The position numbers and the translations under genes were made by a program. The notes under the pieces were generated by a model. It ran no database searches, was not told the origin of the DNA, and was given only the letters and a program-made list of their open reading frames with translations. 8,293 nucleotides of DNA from Microcaldota archaeon (GTDB lineage Archaea; Aenigmatarchaeota; Aenigmatarchaeia; QMZP01; QMZT01). This document shows positions 1-6,685 of this stretch, one piece after another. The DNA lies in contig JAADIF010000052.1 of NCBI GenBank assembly GCA_013151465.1, positions 1 to 8,293 of the forward strand. Direction: 5' to 3'. How positions within the stretch are numbered: the stretch's first letter is position 1; each line of letters begins with the position of its first letter.

Positions 1-421
1 AATATTTTATGGCGGCGATGATATCTCCCCTTTCTTCATATATCATTGCAATGTCATTATAACACCACTTTATTGCATAGAATGCATTAGCCTTGCTGAA
101 GTTCTCCACTGCTTTTTTTGAATACAGGATAGCTCCGTCATAATCATTCATATGATAGCAGTCAAGGGCCATATTTCTGTATATCCATGCAATCTCGAAA
201 GGGTCGCCGCCATGCTTCAATACGGAAAGAATCTCCCTCCCACAGTCAAGGGCCAATCTAAAATCGCCGCCTTTCCTAAACAGCTCTGCTGCTTTCTTAA
301 TCCCGTCAGTTTTTTTTGATATATCATTTTCTTTTTTTGCCTTAGCGAATAGTTTTGAAGCGGTAGAAATAGATTTTTTATCCAAGTTTTTGTCCGAACC
401 GCGGAAGAATTTCAATATCAT
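1..421 (-). CDS. Alpha-SNAP/TPR-like helical-repeat protein, C-terminus cut by window edge
   Basis: The frame is open from an ATG at 421 to the window edge (140 codons seen). It begins MILKFFRGSDKNLDKK, so there is no signal peptide and it should be cytosolic. From about residue 40 it is a series of amphipathic helix pairs with TPR/SNAP-type anchors: AAELFRKGGDF, then ALDCGREIL, GDPFEIAWIYRNMAL, YDGAILYSKKAVENF, and IAMIYEERGDIIAAIKY. The register and roughly 38-40-residue spacing match eukaryotic alpha-SNAP (IAEIYE...AIAHYE, recalled by eye) as well as a generic TPR. The start lies 10 nt after the stop of the AAA ATPase gene, with only a weak GTTGAT Shine-Dalgarno-like sequence and no promoter, so the two are probably co-transcribed. 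An adaptor or partner role for that ATPase is inference. The C-terminal end, which in SNAP contacts NSF, is not in the window. It could equally be an ordinary TPR protein. Confidence 0.75.
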   Translation of the reverse strand, partial: MILKFFRGSDKNLDKKSISTASKLFAKAKKENDISKKTDGIKKAAELFRKGGDFRLALDCGREILSVLKHGGDPFEIAWIYRNMALDCYHMNDYDGAILYSKKAVENFSKANAFYAIKWCYNDIAMIYEERGDIIAAIKY

Positions 422-431
422 GGAAATCAAC

Positions 432-1562
432 TTAACTTGCTTCTTTCCATTCCTTGTATTTTTTAAGCGTTTCTGTATCCGCTGTTTTTTTGACTTTCAG
501 GAACGCCTCGTCAAAATCCCCTGCATTTAGCGGCCTTTCCTTAATGGAGTATTTTTCAAGCATCTTAGGTTCAATTGTATGAAAATCCGGATTCATCTCC
601 CTTACCATATGCATTATCGCTTCCCTGCATATCGCTGCAATCTCCCTTCCGGAATACCCATCGCTTCTTCTGGCAAGGCCTTCTTCAGTTATTCCATCAA
701 GATCTGCACCGCGAAGATTGATCTCGAATATTCGTGCTCTCGACTTCTCATCAGGAAGAGGCACATATATTTTTTTCTGGAATCTTGACAGAATCGCATC
801 ATCCAGATCCCACGGCCTGTTTGTTGCAGCAATCACTATGACCTTGCTGTTTTTGTCGCTTCCAAAACCATCTATTTCTGTCAGCATCTGGCCTATGACC
901 CTGCGCGTGCCCTCATTGATGTCATTCTTTCTGCTCAATATTATAGAATCTATCTCATCTATGAATATTATCGATGGCTGGCTTTCCGAGGCCTTCTTGA
1001 AAAGGCGGTCTATTATTTTTTCCGACTCGCCAAAATATTTTGAAAGAAGAGAAGAGCCCTTCACCTCAAAAAACGGCGCATCAAGCATGTTAGAGCATGC
1101 CTTTGCTATTAATGTCTTTCCAGTTCCTGGAGGTCCGTAAAGAAGGATATTTTTTGTCGATTCCACATACGGCGGCTTATTGCCTACGAGAGGCAGCATA
1201 ATGGATTCCTTTATGTCAACCTTTATTTCATCAAGACCTCCTATATCATCCCATGTTATCTCCGATTTTTCCGTGACAACCATATCATCTATCGCATCAT
1301 CATCTGTTGCACGCGTGTAGGGGGTCGTTCTCTGCATCGTCGCTCCTTTGGCCTCATACTCTGAAGCATTATTAAAGAACTTGTCCGCACTTTCTTTTTT
1401 TGATATATAAGCAAGATGCCTGTACAAAATAGCGGCCCTCATATAATGCGGGCCTGCATCTTTTGATTTTCCGTTCGCTTCAAGTTTTTTTGCCGTATCT
1501 ATCTCTTTCTGAAGTTCCTGTCTAAGAAGATTCTCCCTCAATTCTCCCATCATCACACCCAT
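432..1562 (-). CDS. AAA ATPase with N-terminal MIT-like region, Vps4/CdvC-katanin (meiotic) clade
   Basis: This is a 376-residue single-AAA-domain ATPase. Residues about 10-73 form a helical, MIT-like segment (EIDTAKKLEANGKSKDA, HYMRAAILYRHLA), followed by an acidic linker. The AAA core starts at TWDDIGGL (103-110). It has Walker A GPPGTGKT (143-150), pore loop KYFGES (175-180), Walker B IIFIDE (198-203), EGTRR (217-221), the second region of homology NRPWDLDDAI (248-257) and the sensor-2-like GYSGREIA (302-309). The Pro-Trp after ATN and the C-terminal helix (DFDEAFLKVKK...YKEW) are marks of Vps4/katanin/CdvC rather than PAN, FtsH or two-ring Cdc48. The length fits archaeal CdvC. Family members are hexameric and remodel protein polymers such as ESCRT-III; the substrate here is unknown and no ESCRT-III gene is visible. 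ILSRF stands where Vps4 has IRRRF, so one arginine is lost. Starts at 1562, 1553 or 1550 are possible, because GGGTGTG precedes the two later ATGs. Confidence 0.88.
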   Translation of the reverse strand: MGVMMGELRENLLRQELQKEIDTAKKLEANGKSKDAGPHYMRAAILYRHLAYISKKESADKFFNNASEYEAKGATMQRTTPYTRATDDDAIDDMVVTEKSEITWDDIGGLDEIKVDIKESIMLPLVGNKPPYVESTKNILLYGPPGTGKTLIAKACSNMLDAPFFEVKGSSLLSKYFGESEKIIDRLFKKASESQPSIIFIDEIDSIILSRKNDINEGTRRVIGQMLTEIDGFGSDKNSKVIVIAATNRPWDLDDAILSRFQKKIYVPLPDEKSRARIFEINLRGADLDGITEEGLARRSDGYSGREIAAICREAIMHMVREMNPDFHTIEPKMLEKYSIKERPLNAGDFDEAFLKVKKTADTETLKKYKEWKEAS

Positions 1563-1577
1563 TGCAAGACGCTTATT

Positions 1578-1588
1578 GATATTTATTT
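1578..1588 (-). promoter_or_regulatory. Putative TATA box of the AAA ATPase/SNAP-like operon
   Basis: On the minus strand AAATAAATATC reads as an archaeal box A with an A-rich stretch upstream. Its centre is about 22 nt from the ATG at 1562 and 31 nt from the ATG at 1553. The transcript may therefore start within the first few codons of the longest frame, which would favour the start at 1553 or 1550. A second A/T box (TTTAAATC, about 1597-1604) would instead give a short leader. No experimental support is available. Confidence 0.4.
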
Positions 1589-1626
1589 GTTTTCAAGATT
1601 TAAATGAGAAAAGAAACAATCGTATA

Positions 1627-1639
1627 GGACCTGTGGTCC
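1627..1639. repeat. Short inverted repeat GGACC-TGT-GGTCC, possible operator
   Basis: Perfect 5-bp arms (1627-1631 and 1635-1639) surround a 3-bp spacer in the 107-bp region between the divergent ATPase and protease genes. The repeat ends about 7 bp before the protease A/T box, where the BRE and general factors would bind. A regulator bound here could act on the protease promoter. There is no T-run after it, so it is not a terminator. Such a short repeat may be chance. Confidence 0.25.
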
Positions 1640-1645
1640 ATATCA

Positions 1646-1654
1646 TTTATTAAT
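1646..1654 (+). promoter_or_regulatory. Putative TATA box of the surface protease gene
   Basis: TTTATTAAT is centred 26 nt before the ATG at 1676 and 20 nt before the ATG at 1670. Given the 27-nt spacing at three other promoters in this window, this favours a leaderless transcript starting at codon 3 of the longest frame (protein start MGRVIYSL). Confidence 0.5.
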
Positions 1655-1669
1655 CAGTTTATTATCTTT

Positions 1670-4600
1670 ATGACTATGGGGAGAGTTATATATTCATTAT
1701 CAGTATTAGCGATTACCATGATTCTTGTGCTTTCTGTCATGTCGTTTACAAGCATGTCCAAGACGAAAGCGATAAACGTCAAGAAAATAGATGCCGAAAT
1801 ACTTAACCAACTTGCAAATCATGCGAAAGGAACAAAGGATACGGTAGTTGTAATCATTTCGTTCAACTCAGAGAATAAGAAAATAAAAGGCATATTCGGA
1901 ATTACGGAAAAAGCAGTAAATTCAAAGGACTATTTTTCCGATTTCATAAAATCGAAAAGAGGAAAGATTCTATACAGGTACAATACAATTAATGCAATCT
2001 CCGCAAAGATTCCGGCAGAGCTTGCCGCCGAACTTTCGCTCGATCCAGACGTAAAAATGATACACAAGAGCCGGACAAATTATATACTTCTTCAGGACAG
2101 CGTTCCGCTCATAAAGGCGAATTATACGTGGGCAAGGACTCTGAACGAAACGAATGTAACAGGAGCAGGGGAAACGATATGCATATTGGATACAGGTGTT
2201 GACTATACACATCCCGATTTAGGAAATTGTAGCATAACAAATCACACTTTCAACGGTAATACACAAACATATTCTCAAGAATCGAATCATCCGTACACAA
2301 ACAATGGCGTAGAAGCGTACACAATTACAGCCGAGAATTTCACTAGAATAGCTGTCCATTTCAGTAATATAACAATGGAAAGGGATTGGGATTTCGTTAA
2401 GGTATATGACGGAAATTACACACTTGTTGCTACATATACTGGAGCACATACGGATATCTGGTCGCCATCGGTGGAGGGGGATACAATTTATGTTCATACG
2501 GATTCAGATGAATCTGTGGTTGATTATGGCTTTATAATAGATATGGTTATAAACGGCTCTGTCAATACGACTATCAACTGGAGTTCATGTGAAAAGGTTA
2601 TACAAGGATGGGATGTTGTAAACAACGATGCAGATCCGATAGATGACAATGGTCATGGAACGCATGTAGCAGGCATAGCAGCGGCAAATGGTACCATTAA
2701 AGGGATTGCGCCTGATGCAAGAATTGTAGCTGTCAAAGTATGCAATTCAACTGGCGGATGTCCCGGAAATGCGGATCTCGCTGGTATGGATTGGTGCATA
2801 AACAATAGTGAAAGATACAATATATCTGTCATAAGCATGAGTTTTGGAGGCGGGCTTCAAACCTCATACTGTGACAGCTCTTATGGATATTATAGTGATA
2901 TGATAAATTCAGCTATATTGAAAAATATAAGTGTTGTAATCTCATCAGGAAATGATTATTCAACAACAGGGATATCTGTTCCCGCATGTATAGAAAATGC
3001 TACTAAGATTACGGCAACGGACAAGAATGATGCCTTTGCGTCATTTGCAAATCGCGGCTCTGGCTTCACAGATCTGCTGACCGCTCCTGGGGTTTCGATA
3101 AATTCAACTAAAATGAACGGCGGTTATGTGCAAATGGATGGAACATCCATGTCAACGCCCCATGTATCCGGTGCCATTGCGTTGTTAAATCAGATGTACA
3201 GGTTTTATCATAACTCTCTTCCCGACCCTCTGATTATAAGAGAAAGATTGAAAGAGACTGGAGTAGTGCTTCACGATTCCGGCTCAAACTTCAATTATTC
3301 GAGAATAGATGTAGACGCCGCTGCAGATTCTCTCATACCGCCTTCTATAACGGTCGAAAGCCCAATCAATGGTTCGTTGCATCCTGCTCATGCGGATTTC
3401 AATTTTACAAGTGACGAATCTCTTAATACTTCATGGATGCAAGTTGATAGCGAAGGCATAGTATATCTCTCAAATGATACTGACTATCACTGGTATTATA
3501 CCACCTACAACGATCTTGCATCGGGAGCACATAATGTCACATTTTATGCAAATGATCCGTGGGGGAACCAGAACCAGACAACGGTATGGTTCGATGTCGA
3601 TGCGCAAGCACCATCCATAACCATCTATTATCCATGGAATATTACAATTCTTAAAAATGAGAGCATAGATCTCAATTATACTGTTTCCGATGCGGGAACC
3701 TCTGTAAACTCATGCTGGTATTCACTTGACAACGGAGCGAACATATCGCTTCCATCATGCTTGAATGTGACGTTCGATGCAGCAGAAGGAGAGCATAACA
3801 TAACAATCTATGCAAACGATAGTGTCGGAAATATCGGCTCAAATACAACATTCTTTAATACAACAACAAATCCAGTTGTGGCCATTACAGCTCCGCATAG
3901 CGGCTGGCATAACTCAACGCACTTGCAGCTTAATTTTACATACAACTCTTACTATGCGGCTCACACATGCTGGTATAACTTAAATAACAATGCAACCAAT
4001 ACAACCATCCCATGCACAAACGGCAGCATAATCAACGCAACAGAAGGAGCAAACGCATTAACATTATGGGCGAACAACACCTATGGAAAAACCGATTCCG
4101 ATTCTGTATCGTTTAATGTTGATTCTATAATTCCGCATATTCTACTCCTATATCCAACTCCAGGGAATAATACATTGCTTACGAACAACGGCTCGTTCAT
4201 GATCAATGTTTCGCATTATGACGCAAACGCCGATACTCTTCTCCTCATTATCGATGATGCAATAAACCGGTCAGTTTCATATCCAGACAACTTCACAAAT
4301 TTTACAGTCACTCTTTCTGATGGGGCGTATAGTTATTATGCAGTTGCAAATGATACTGTAAACAATACAAACCAGACAGAAAGAAGATATATAACAATCG
4401 ATACAACATCGCCATCGGTTGCGTGGAACTCCGGAACAACGATGACAGGAAATCTATCACAAAACTACATATTTCTTAACTGTTCACTTACTGACGCAAA
4501 CCGCGACATGACAGGATATTTCAACGGAACAGCAAACGTGACGGCATGGACAGGAAACGATGGCACAAATTTCTGGGCAAATCTGACAGGACTTTCCGAC

Positions 4601-6643
4601 GGAACATACGCAGACGCCTACTGCTGGGCTAACGATTCGGCAAGCCATTACAACCAGACATCCGCAAAATCATGGACAGTTGACACAACATCGCCTACAG
4701 GATTAAATTATGTTTCTCCAACATCTTCAGATAACACAAACCTGTCCCAGGATTATTATTATGCAAATATAACATTCACCGAAACCAATCCAGACACGTG
4801 CCTTCTTGACGACGGAACAAGCAACGTAACAATGACCCGCGTCGGGACAAACTGCTACTACAACAAGACATCTCAATCAGACGGAACATATACATATCGT
4901 GTCTACATCAACGACACAGCAGGAAACCTTGGCGTTTCAGCTTCAAGAACAGTTACTCTTGATACAACAAATCCATCAATAGCATCACCCTCTTTATTTC
5001 CACATCTTCTCTATGCAGATGAGAACCTCACGTGGCGGGCAACCATAAACGACAATCACATCTCTGATATCTGGTACAAGATAATAAACAGCACCAGCAA
5101 TGTCGTCCACACATACTATGTGAGCGGTTCCGGCGGCCTTACAAACGTTTCATATAATACAACAGGACTTGCAATAGGAACATATAGTATACGTGTGTAT
5201 GCAAATGATAGCGCAGGAAATATTGCAAACGAACTTGCGGGCTCATTTGAGATAGGTCAAAAGCTGAATATAACGATAGAGCCGCTCGAGGCAGATGGAG
5301 ATGTTGCAAACGCAACGCTCAAACTTTTGTATAATGATACCTCAACCCAGCGATCCATCGCAGAGAATTCATCGCTTACAACCCAGATAGCGCAAGGTCT
5401 GTGGAATCTTATGCTCATTGCAACAACGATGAACGTCACAATGAATGATGTAAATATGACAAGCAGTTCAACGCTTTCTAATGTAAGTTTCAATGAGAAC
5501 ATATCAGCATCTGTAATAACACCGTCAGATATAGGAAGCAGGGCAAGGGAAATTAGAAAACTCGTATCCGTCTACACATATCTTGATTTCTTGTCAGGAG
5601 TGGTATTATTCTCTTACGATGACAGCGGTCTGAACGAGAATCACTTATCGGTATGGGTATGCCATTCATGGAACATGTCTTCAGATGAATGCAACGGCTC
5701 ATGGGAAAATGCGACATCAAATTCAACAATAAACACAACATCAAATACCGTTGAAATAAACACAACATCATTCTCATCATTTGCGCTCATTCAGGACAAA
5801 TACTGTGGCGACGGAACATGCGATTCGGGTCTTGAGACGTGCTCATCGTGCAGCACGGACTGCGGGTCATGTCCAAGCGATACGACAGGCGGAAGTTCAT
5901 CTTCCGGTGCGGCTGTGTCAGGAGGCGGCGCAGACACATCATCACTTTCAAAGAGCATGGATGTATCAATAGAGAAAGACAGCTTCATTATGAATACTGG
6001 AATAGCCAAAAACATATCGATTTATATCAAAAACACAGGAGAGGCCAATCTTACAGATATTGCCATAAACCTTACATACGCATGCAATGATTGCTTGCTT
6101 TCACCCGAGAAGGATTCTGTGAAGCTTCTGGAACCCAACGAAACTGAAAACATTACACTCTCGATGACTTTTGCAGATATAGGGATATATTCCATAGGAA
6201 TATCTGTTACGGCAACGGAAGGTCCAAGCATGGTAAAGGCCATCACAGTGACAGTTCAAGAGCCTATAAAAAATACCGGTTCAATGGACAATGCATGCAA
6301 TTACAACAAGAAATGTGAAAGTGAACTTGGAGAAAACAAAGACAACTGCCCTGATTGCAGTAGTAATATGTGCATACAGGTAATAACACCTGCAAGAAAC
6401 CCAGAAACAGGTGAATGTAAGGAATTCGCAACACCTTGTGATGTTCCTAAGTGGTGGGAGAAAGTGGAGAGATGCGAAGAGGATATCGGAACAAAGAAAG
6501 CAATCCAGCCCCAGACAGATATTTACATCATAATAGTGATGCTAATAATACTTATTGCAGGAGTAATCACCTATTATTTCCGCTTTTACAAGAAACCTTC
6601 CAAGATTCCCAGAGAAGCCTCCCATAAAAATCCGTTCGCTTAG
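1670..6643 (+). CDS. Membrane-anchored S8 subtilisin-like surface protease with inserted CUB-like domain and seven Ig-like repeats
   Basis: This is a 1657-residue secreted serine endopeptidase (numbering from the ATG at 1670; the ATG at 1676 is also likely). A signal peptide (hydrophobic about 7-26) and an I9-like propeptide (about 40-140) lead into the catalytic domain. The triad is Asp174 (ILDTGVDYTHPDL), His329 (GHGTHVAG) and Ser493 (GTSMSTPHVSG), with oxyanion Asn428 (SSGND). A CUB-like insert (about 204-293) separates Asp from His. Then come seven Ig-like repeats (558-1196), a beta-rich domain ending FSSFAL, a Cys-rich motif (1379-1401), a Ser/Gly linker, a CARDB-like domain (1430-1532), Cys motifs at 1543-1564 and 1568-1602, a transmembrane helix (about 1618-1637) and a basic tail. 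The protein should sit outside the cell with its C-terminus inside. All catalytic residues are present, so it should be active. By hand I count about 84 N-x-S/T sequons. The substrate is unknown. Confidence 0.93.
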   Translation: MTMGRVIYSLSVLAITMILVLSVMSFTSMSKTKAINVKKIDAEILNQLANHAKGTKDTVVVIISFNSENKKIKGIFGITEKAVNSKDYFSDFIKSKRGKILYRYNTINAISAKIPAELAAELSLDPDVKMIHKSRTNYILLQDSVPLIKANYTWARTLNETNVTGAGETICILDTGVDYTHPDLGNCSITNHTFNGNTQTYSQESNHPYTNNGVEAYTITAENFTRIAVHFSNITMERDWDFVKVYDGNYTLVATYTGAHTDIWSPSVEGDTIYVHTDSDESVVDYGFIIDMVINGSVNTTINWSSCEKVIQGWDVVNNDADPIDDNGHGTHVAGIAAANGTIKGIAPDARIVAVKVCNSTGGCPGNADLAGMDWCINNSERYNISVISMSFGGGLQTSYCDSSYGYYSDMINSAILKNISVVISSGNDYSTTGISVPACIENATKITATDKNDAFASFANRGSGFTDLLTAPGVSINSTKMNGGYVQMDGTSMSTPHVSGAIALLNQMYRFYHNSLPDPLIIRERLKETGVVLHDSGSNFNYSRIDVDAAADSLIPPSITVESPINGSLHPAHADFNFTSDESLNTSWMQVDSEGIVYLSNDTDYHWYYTTYNDLASGAHNVTFYANDPWGNQNQTTVWFDVDAQAPSITIYYPWNITILKNESIDLNYTVSDAGTSVNSCWYSLDNGANISLPSCLNVTFDAAEGEHNITIYANDSVGNIGSNTTFFNTTTNPVVAITAPHSGWHNSTHLQLNFTYNSYYAAHTCWYNLNNNATNTTIPCTNGSIINATEGANALTLWANNTYGKTDSDSVSFNVDSIIPHILLLYPTPGNNTLLTNNGSFMINVSHYDANADTLLLIIDDAINRSVSYPDNFTNFTVTLSDGAYSYYAVANDTVNNTNQTERRYITIDTTSPSVAWNSGTTMTGNLSQNYIFLNCSLTDANRDMTGYFNGTANVTAWTGNDGTNFWANLTGLSDGTYADAYCWANDSASHYNQTSAKSWTVDTTSPTGLNYVSPTSSDNTNLSQDYYYANITFTETNPDTCLLDDGTSNVTMTRVGTNCYYNKTSQSDGTYTYRVYINDTAGNLGVSASRTVTLDTTNPSIASPSLFPHLLYADENLTWRATINDNHISDIWYKIINSTSNVVHTYYVSGSGGLTNVSYNTTGLAIGTYSIRVYANDSAGNIANELAGSFEIGQKLNITIEPLEADGDVANATLKLLYNDTSTQRSIAENSSLTTQIAQGLWNLMLIATTMNVTMNDVNMTSSSTLSNVSFNENISASVITPSDIGSRAREIRKLVSVYTYLDFLSGVVLFSYDDSGLNENHLSVWVCHSWNMSSDECNGSWENATSNSTINTTSNTVEINTTSFSSFALIQDKYCGDGTCDSGLETCSSCSTDCGSCPSDTTGGSSSSGAAVSGGGADTSSLSKSMDVSIEKDSFIMNTGIAKNISIYIKNTGEANLTDIAINLTYACNDCLLSPEKDSVKLLEPNETENITLSMTFADIGIYSIGISVTATEGPSMVKAITVTVQEPIKNTGSMDNACNYNKKCESELGENKDNCPDCSSNMCIQVITPARNPETGECKEFATPCDVPKWWEKVERCEEDIGTKKAIQPQTDIYIIIVMLIILIAGVITYYFRFYKKPSKIPREASHKNPFA
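2279..2548 (+). other. CUB-like domain inserted in the protease catalytic domain
   Basis: Residues about 204-293 of the protease match the CUB pattern: YTITAENFTRIAVHFSNI, then WDFVKVYDG (240-248), a SPSVEGDTIYV strand, and HTDSDESVVDYGF (276-288), which mirrors the typical F-x-SD-x-S...GF ending. Known CUB domains are about 110-residue beta-sandwiches that bind proteins or glycans, often through calcium. The usual internal CUB cysteines are absent, but Cys187 and Cys307 flank the insert and could pair at its base. The assignment rests on pattern only. Confidence 0.65.
3341..5257 (+). repeat. Seven tandem Ig-like repeats within the protease
   Basis: Repeats begin at prolines 558, 648, 735, 822, 915, 1009 and 1102, giving periods of about 87-95 residues. 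Most open with a P-[ST]-[IV] type strand and end with [YWV]-[AI]-N-[DN]-x(3)-[NHK] (YANDPWGN, YANDSVGN, WANNTYGK, VANDTVNN, WANDSASH, YINDTAGN, YANDSAGN). Repeats 4-6 end in IDTTSP, VDTTSP and LDTTNP. Such beta-sandwich arrays usually form a stiff stalk or a binding surface. The repeats are diverged at DNA level. Confidence 0.8.
5804..6475 (+). other. Cys-rich and CARDB-like C-terminal anchor region of the protease
   Basis: Residues 1379-1602 hold a Cys motif (CGDGTCDSG...CSTDCGSC, 1379-1401), a Ser/Gly linker, a CARDB-like beta domain (1430-1532), a second, weaker copy of the same Cys motif (CNYNKKCESELGE...CPDC, 1543-1564), and a VITPARNPETGECK...PCDVP...W module ending at Cys1602. I recall similar modules just before the membrane anchor of archaeal surface proteins; that is memory, not a search result. 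The cysteines are probably disulfide-bonded outside the cell. Confidence 0.6.
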
Positions 6644-6654
6644 TGGCATTATTA

Positions 6655-6662
6655 TTTTTATA
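6655..6662 (+). promoter_or_regulatory. Putative TATA box of the E1-like gene
   Basis: TTTTTATA is centred about 27 nt before the ATG at 6686, which fits a leaderless transcript. The same T-rich run directly follows the protease stop codon and may also serve as the protease terminator, since archaeal termination often uses T-tracts. Confidence 0.5.
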
Positions 6663-6685
6663 GCTAACATGATGTTATTTCTTTT

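Noticed and set aside
579..1140. Open frames on the plus strand opposite the AAA ATPase gene
   Set aside because: They run antisense to clearly conserved AAA motifs, have no recognisable domain, and contain low-complexity or hydrophobic residues expected from reading the complement.
432..1562. Proteasome-activating nucleotidase, FtsH or Cdc48 identity for the AAA ATPase
   Set aside because: There is one AAA domain only, no OB or CC-domain as in PAN, no membrane or protease part as in FtsH, and the PW signature plus C-terminal helix point to Vps4/katanin.
1627..1639. Intrinsic terminator at the GGACC/GGTCC repeat
   Set aside because: The stem is only 5 bp, no T-run follows on either strand, and it lies between divergent promoters where no transcript would end.
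3341..5257. DNA-level tandem repeat or CRISPR-like array in the Asn/Thr-rich region
   Set aside because: The similarity is at protein level with an 87-95-residue period. Nucleotide matches are short and scattered, as expected from shared strand motifs and frequent AAY/ACA codons.
5553..6246. Several 60-83-codon open frames on both strands within the C-terminal part of the protease gene
   Set aside because: The protease frame is continuous here with coherent domains and a plausible membrane anchor. The alternatives are Arg/His/Cys- or Met-rich shadows without promoters.
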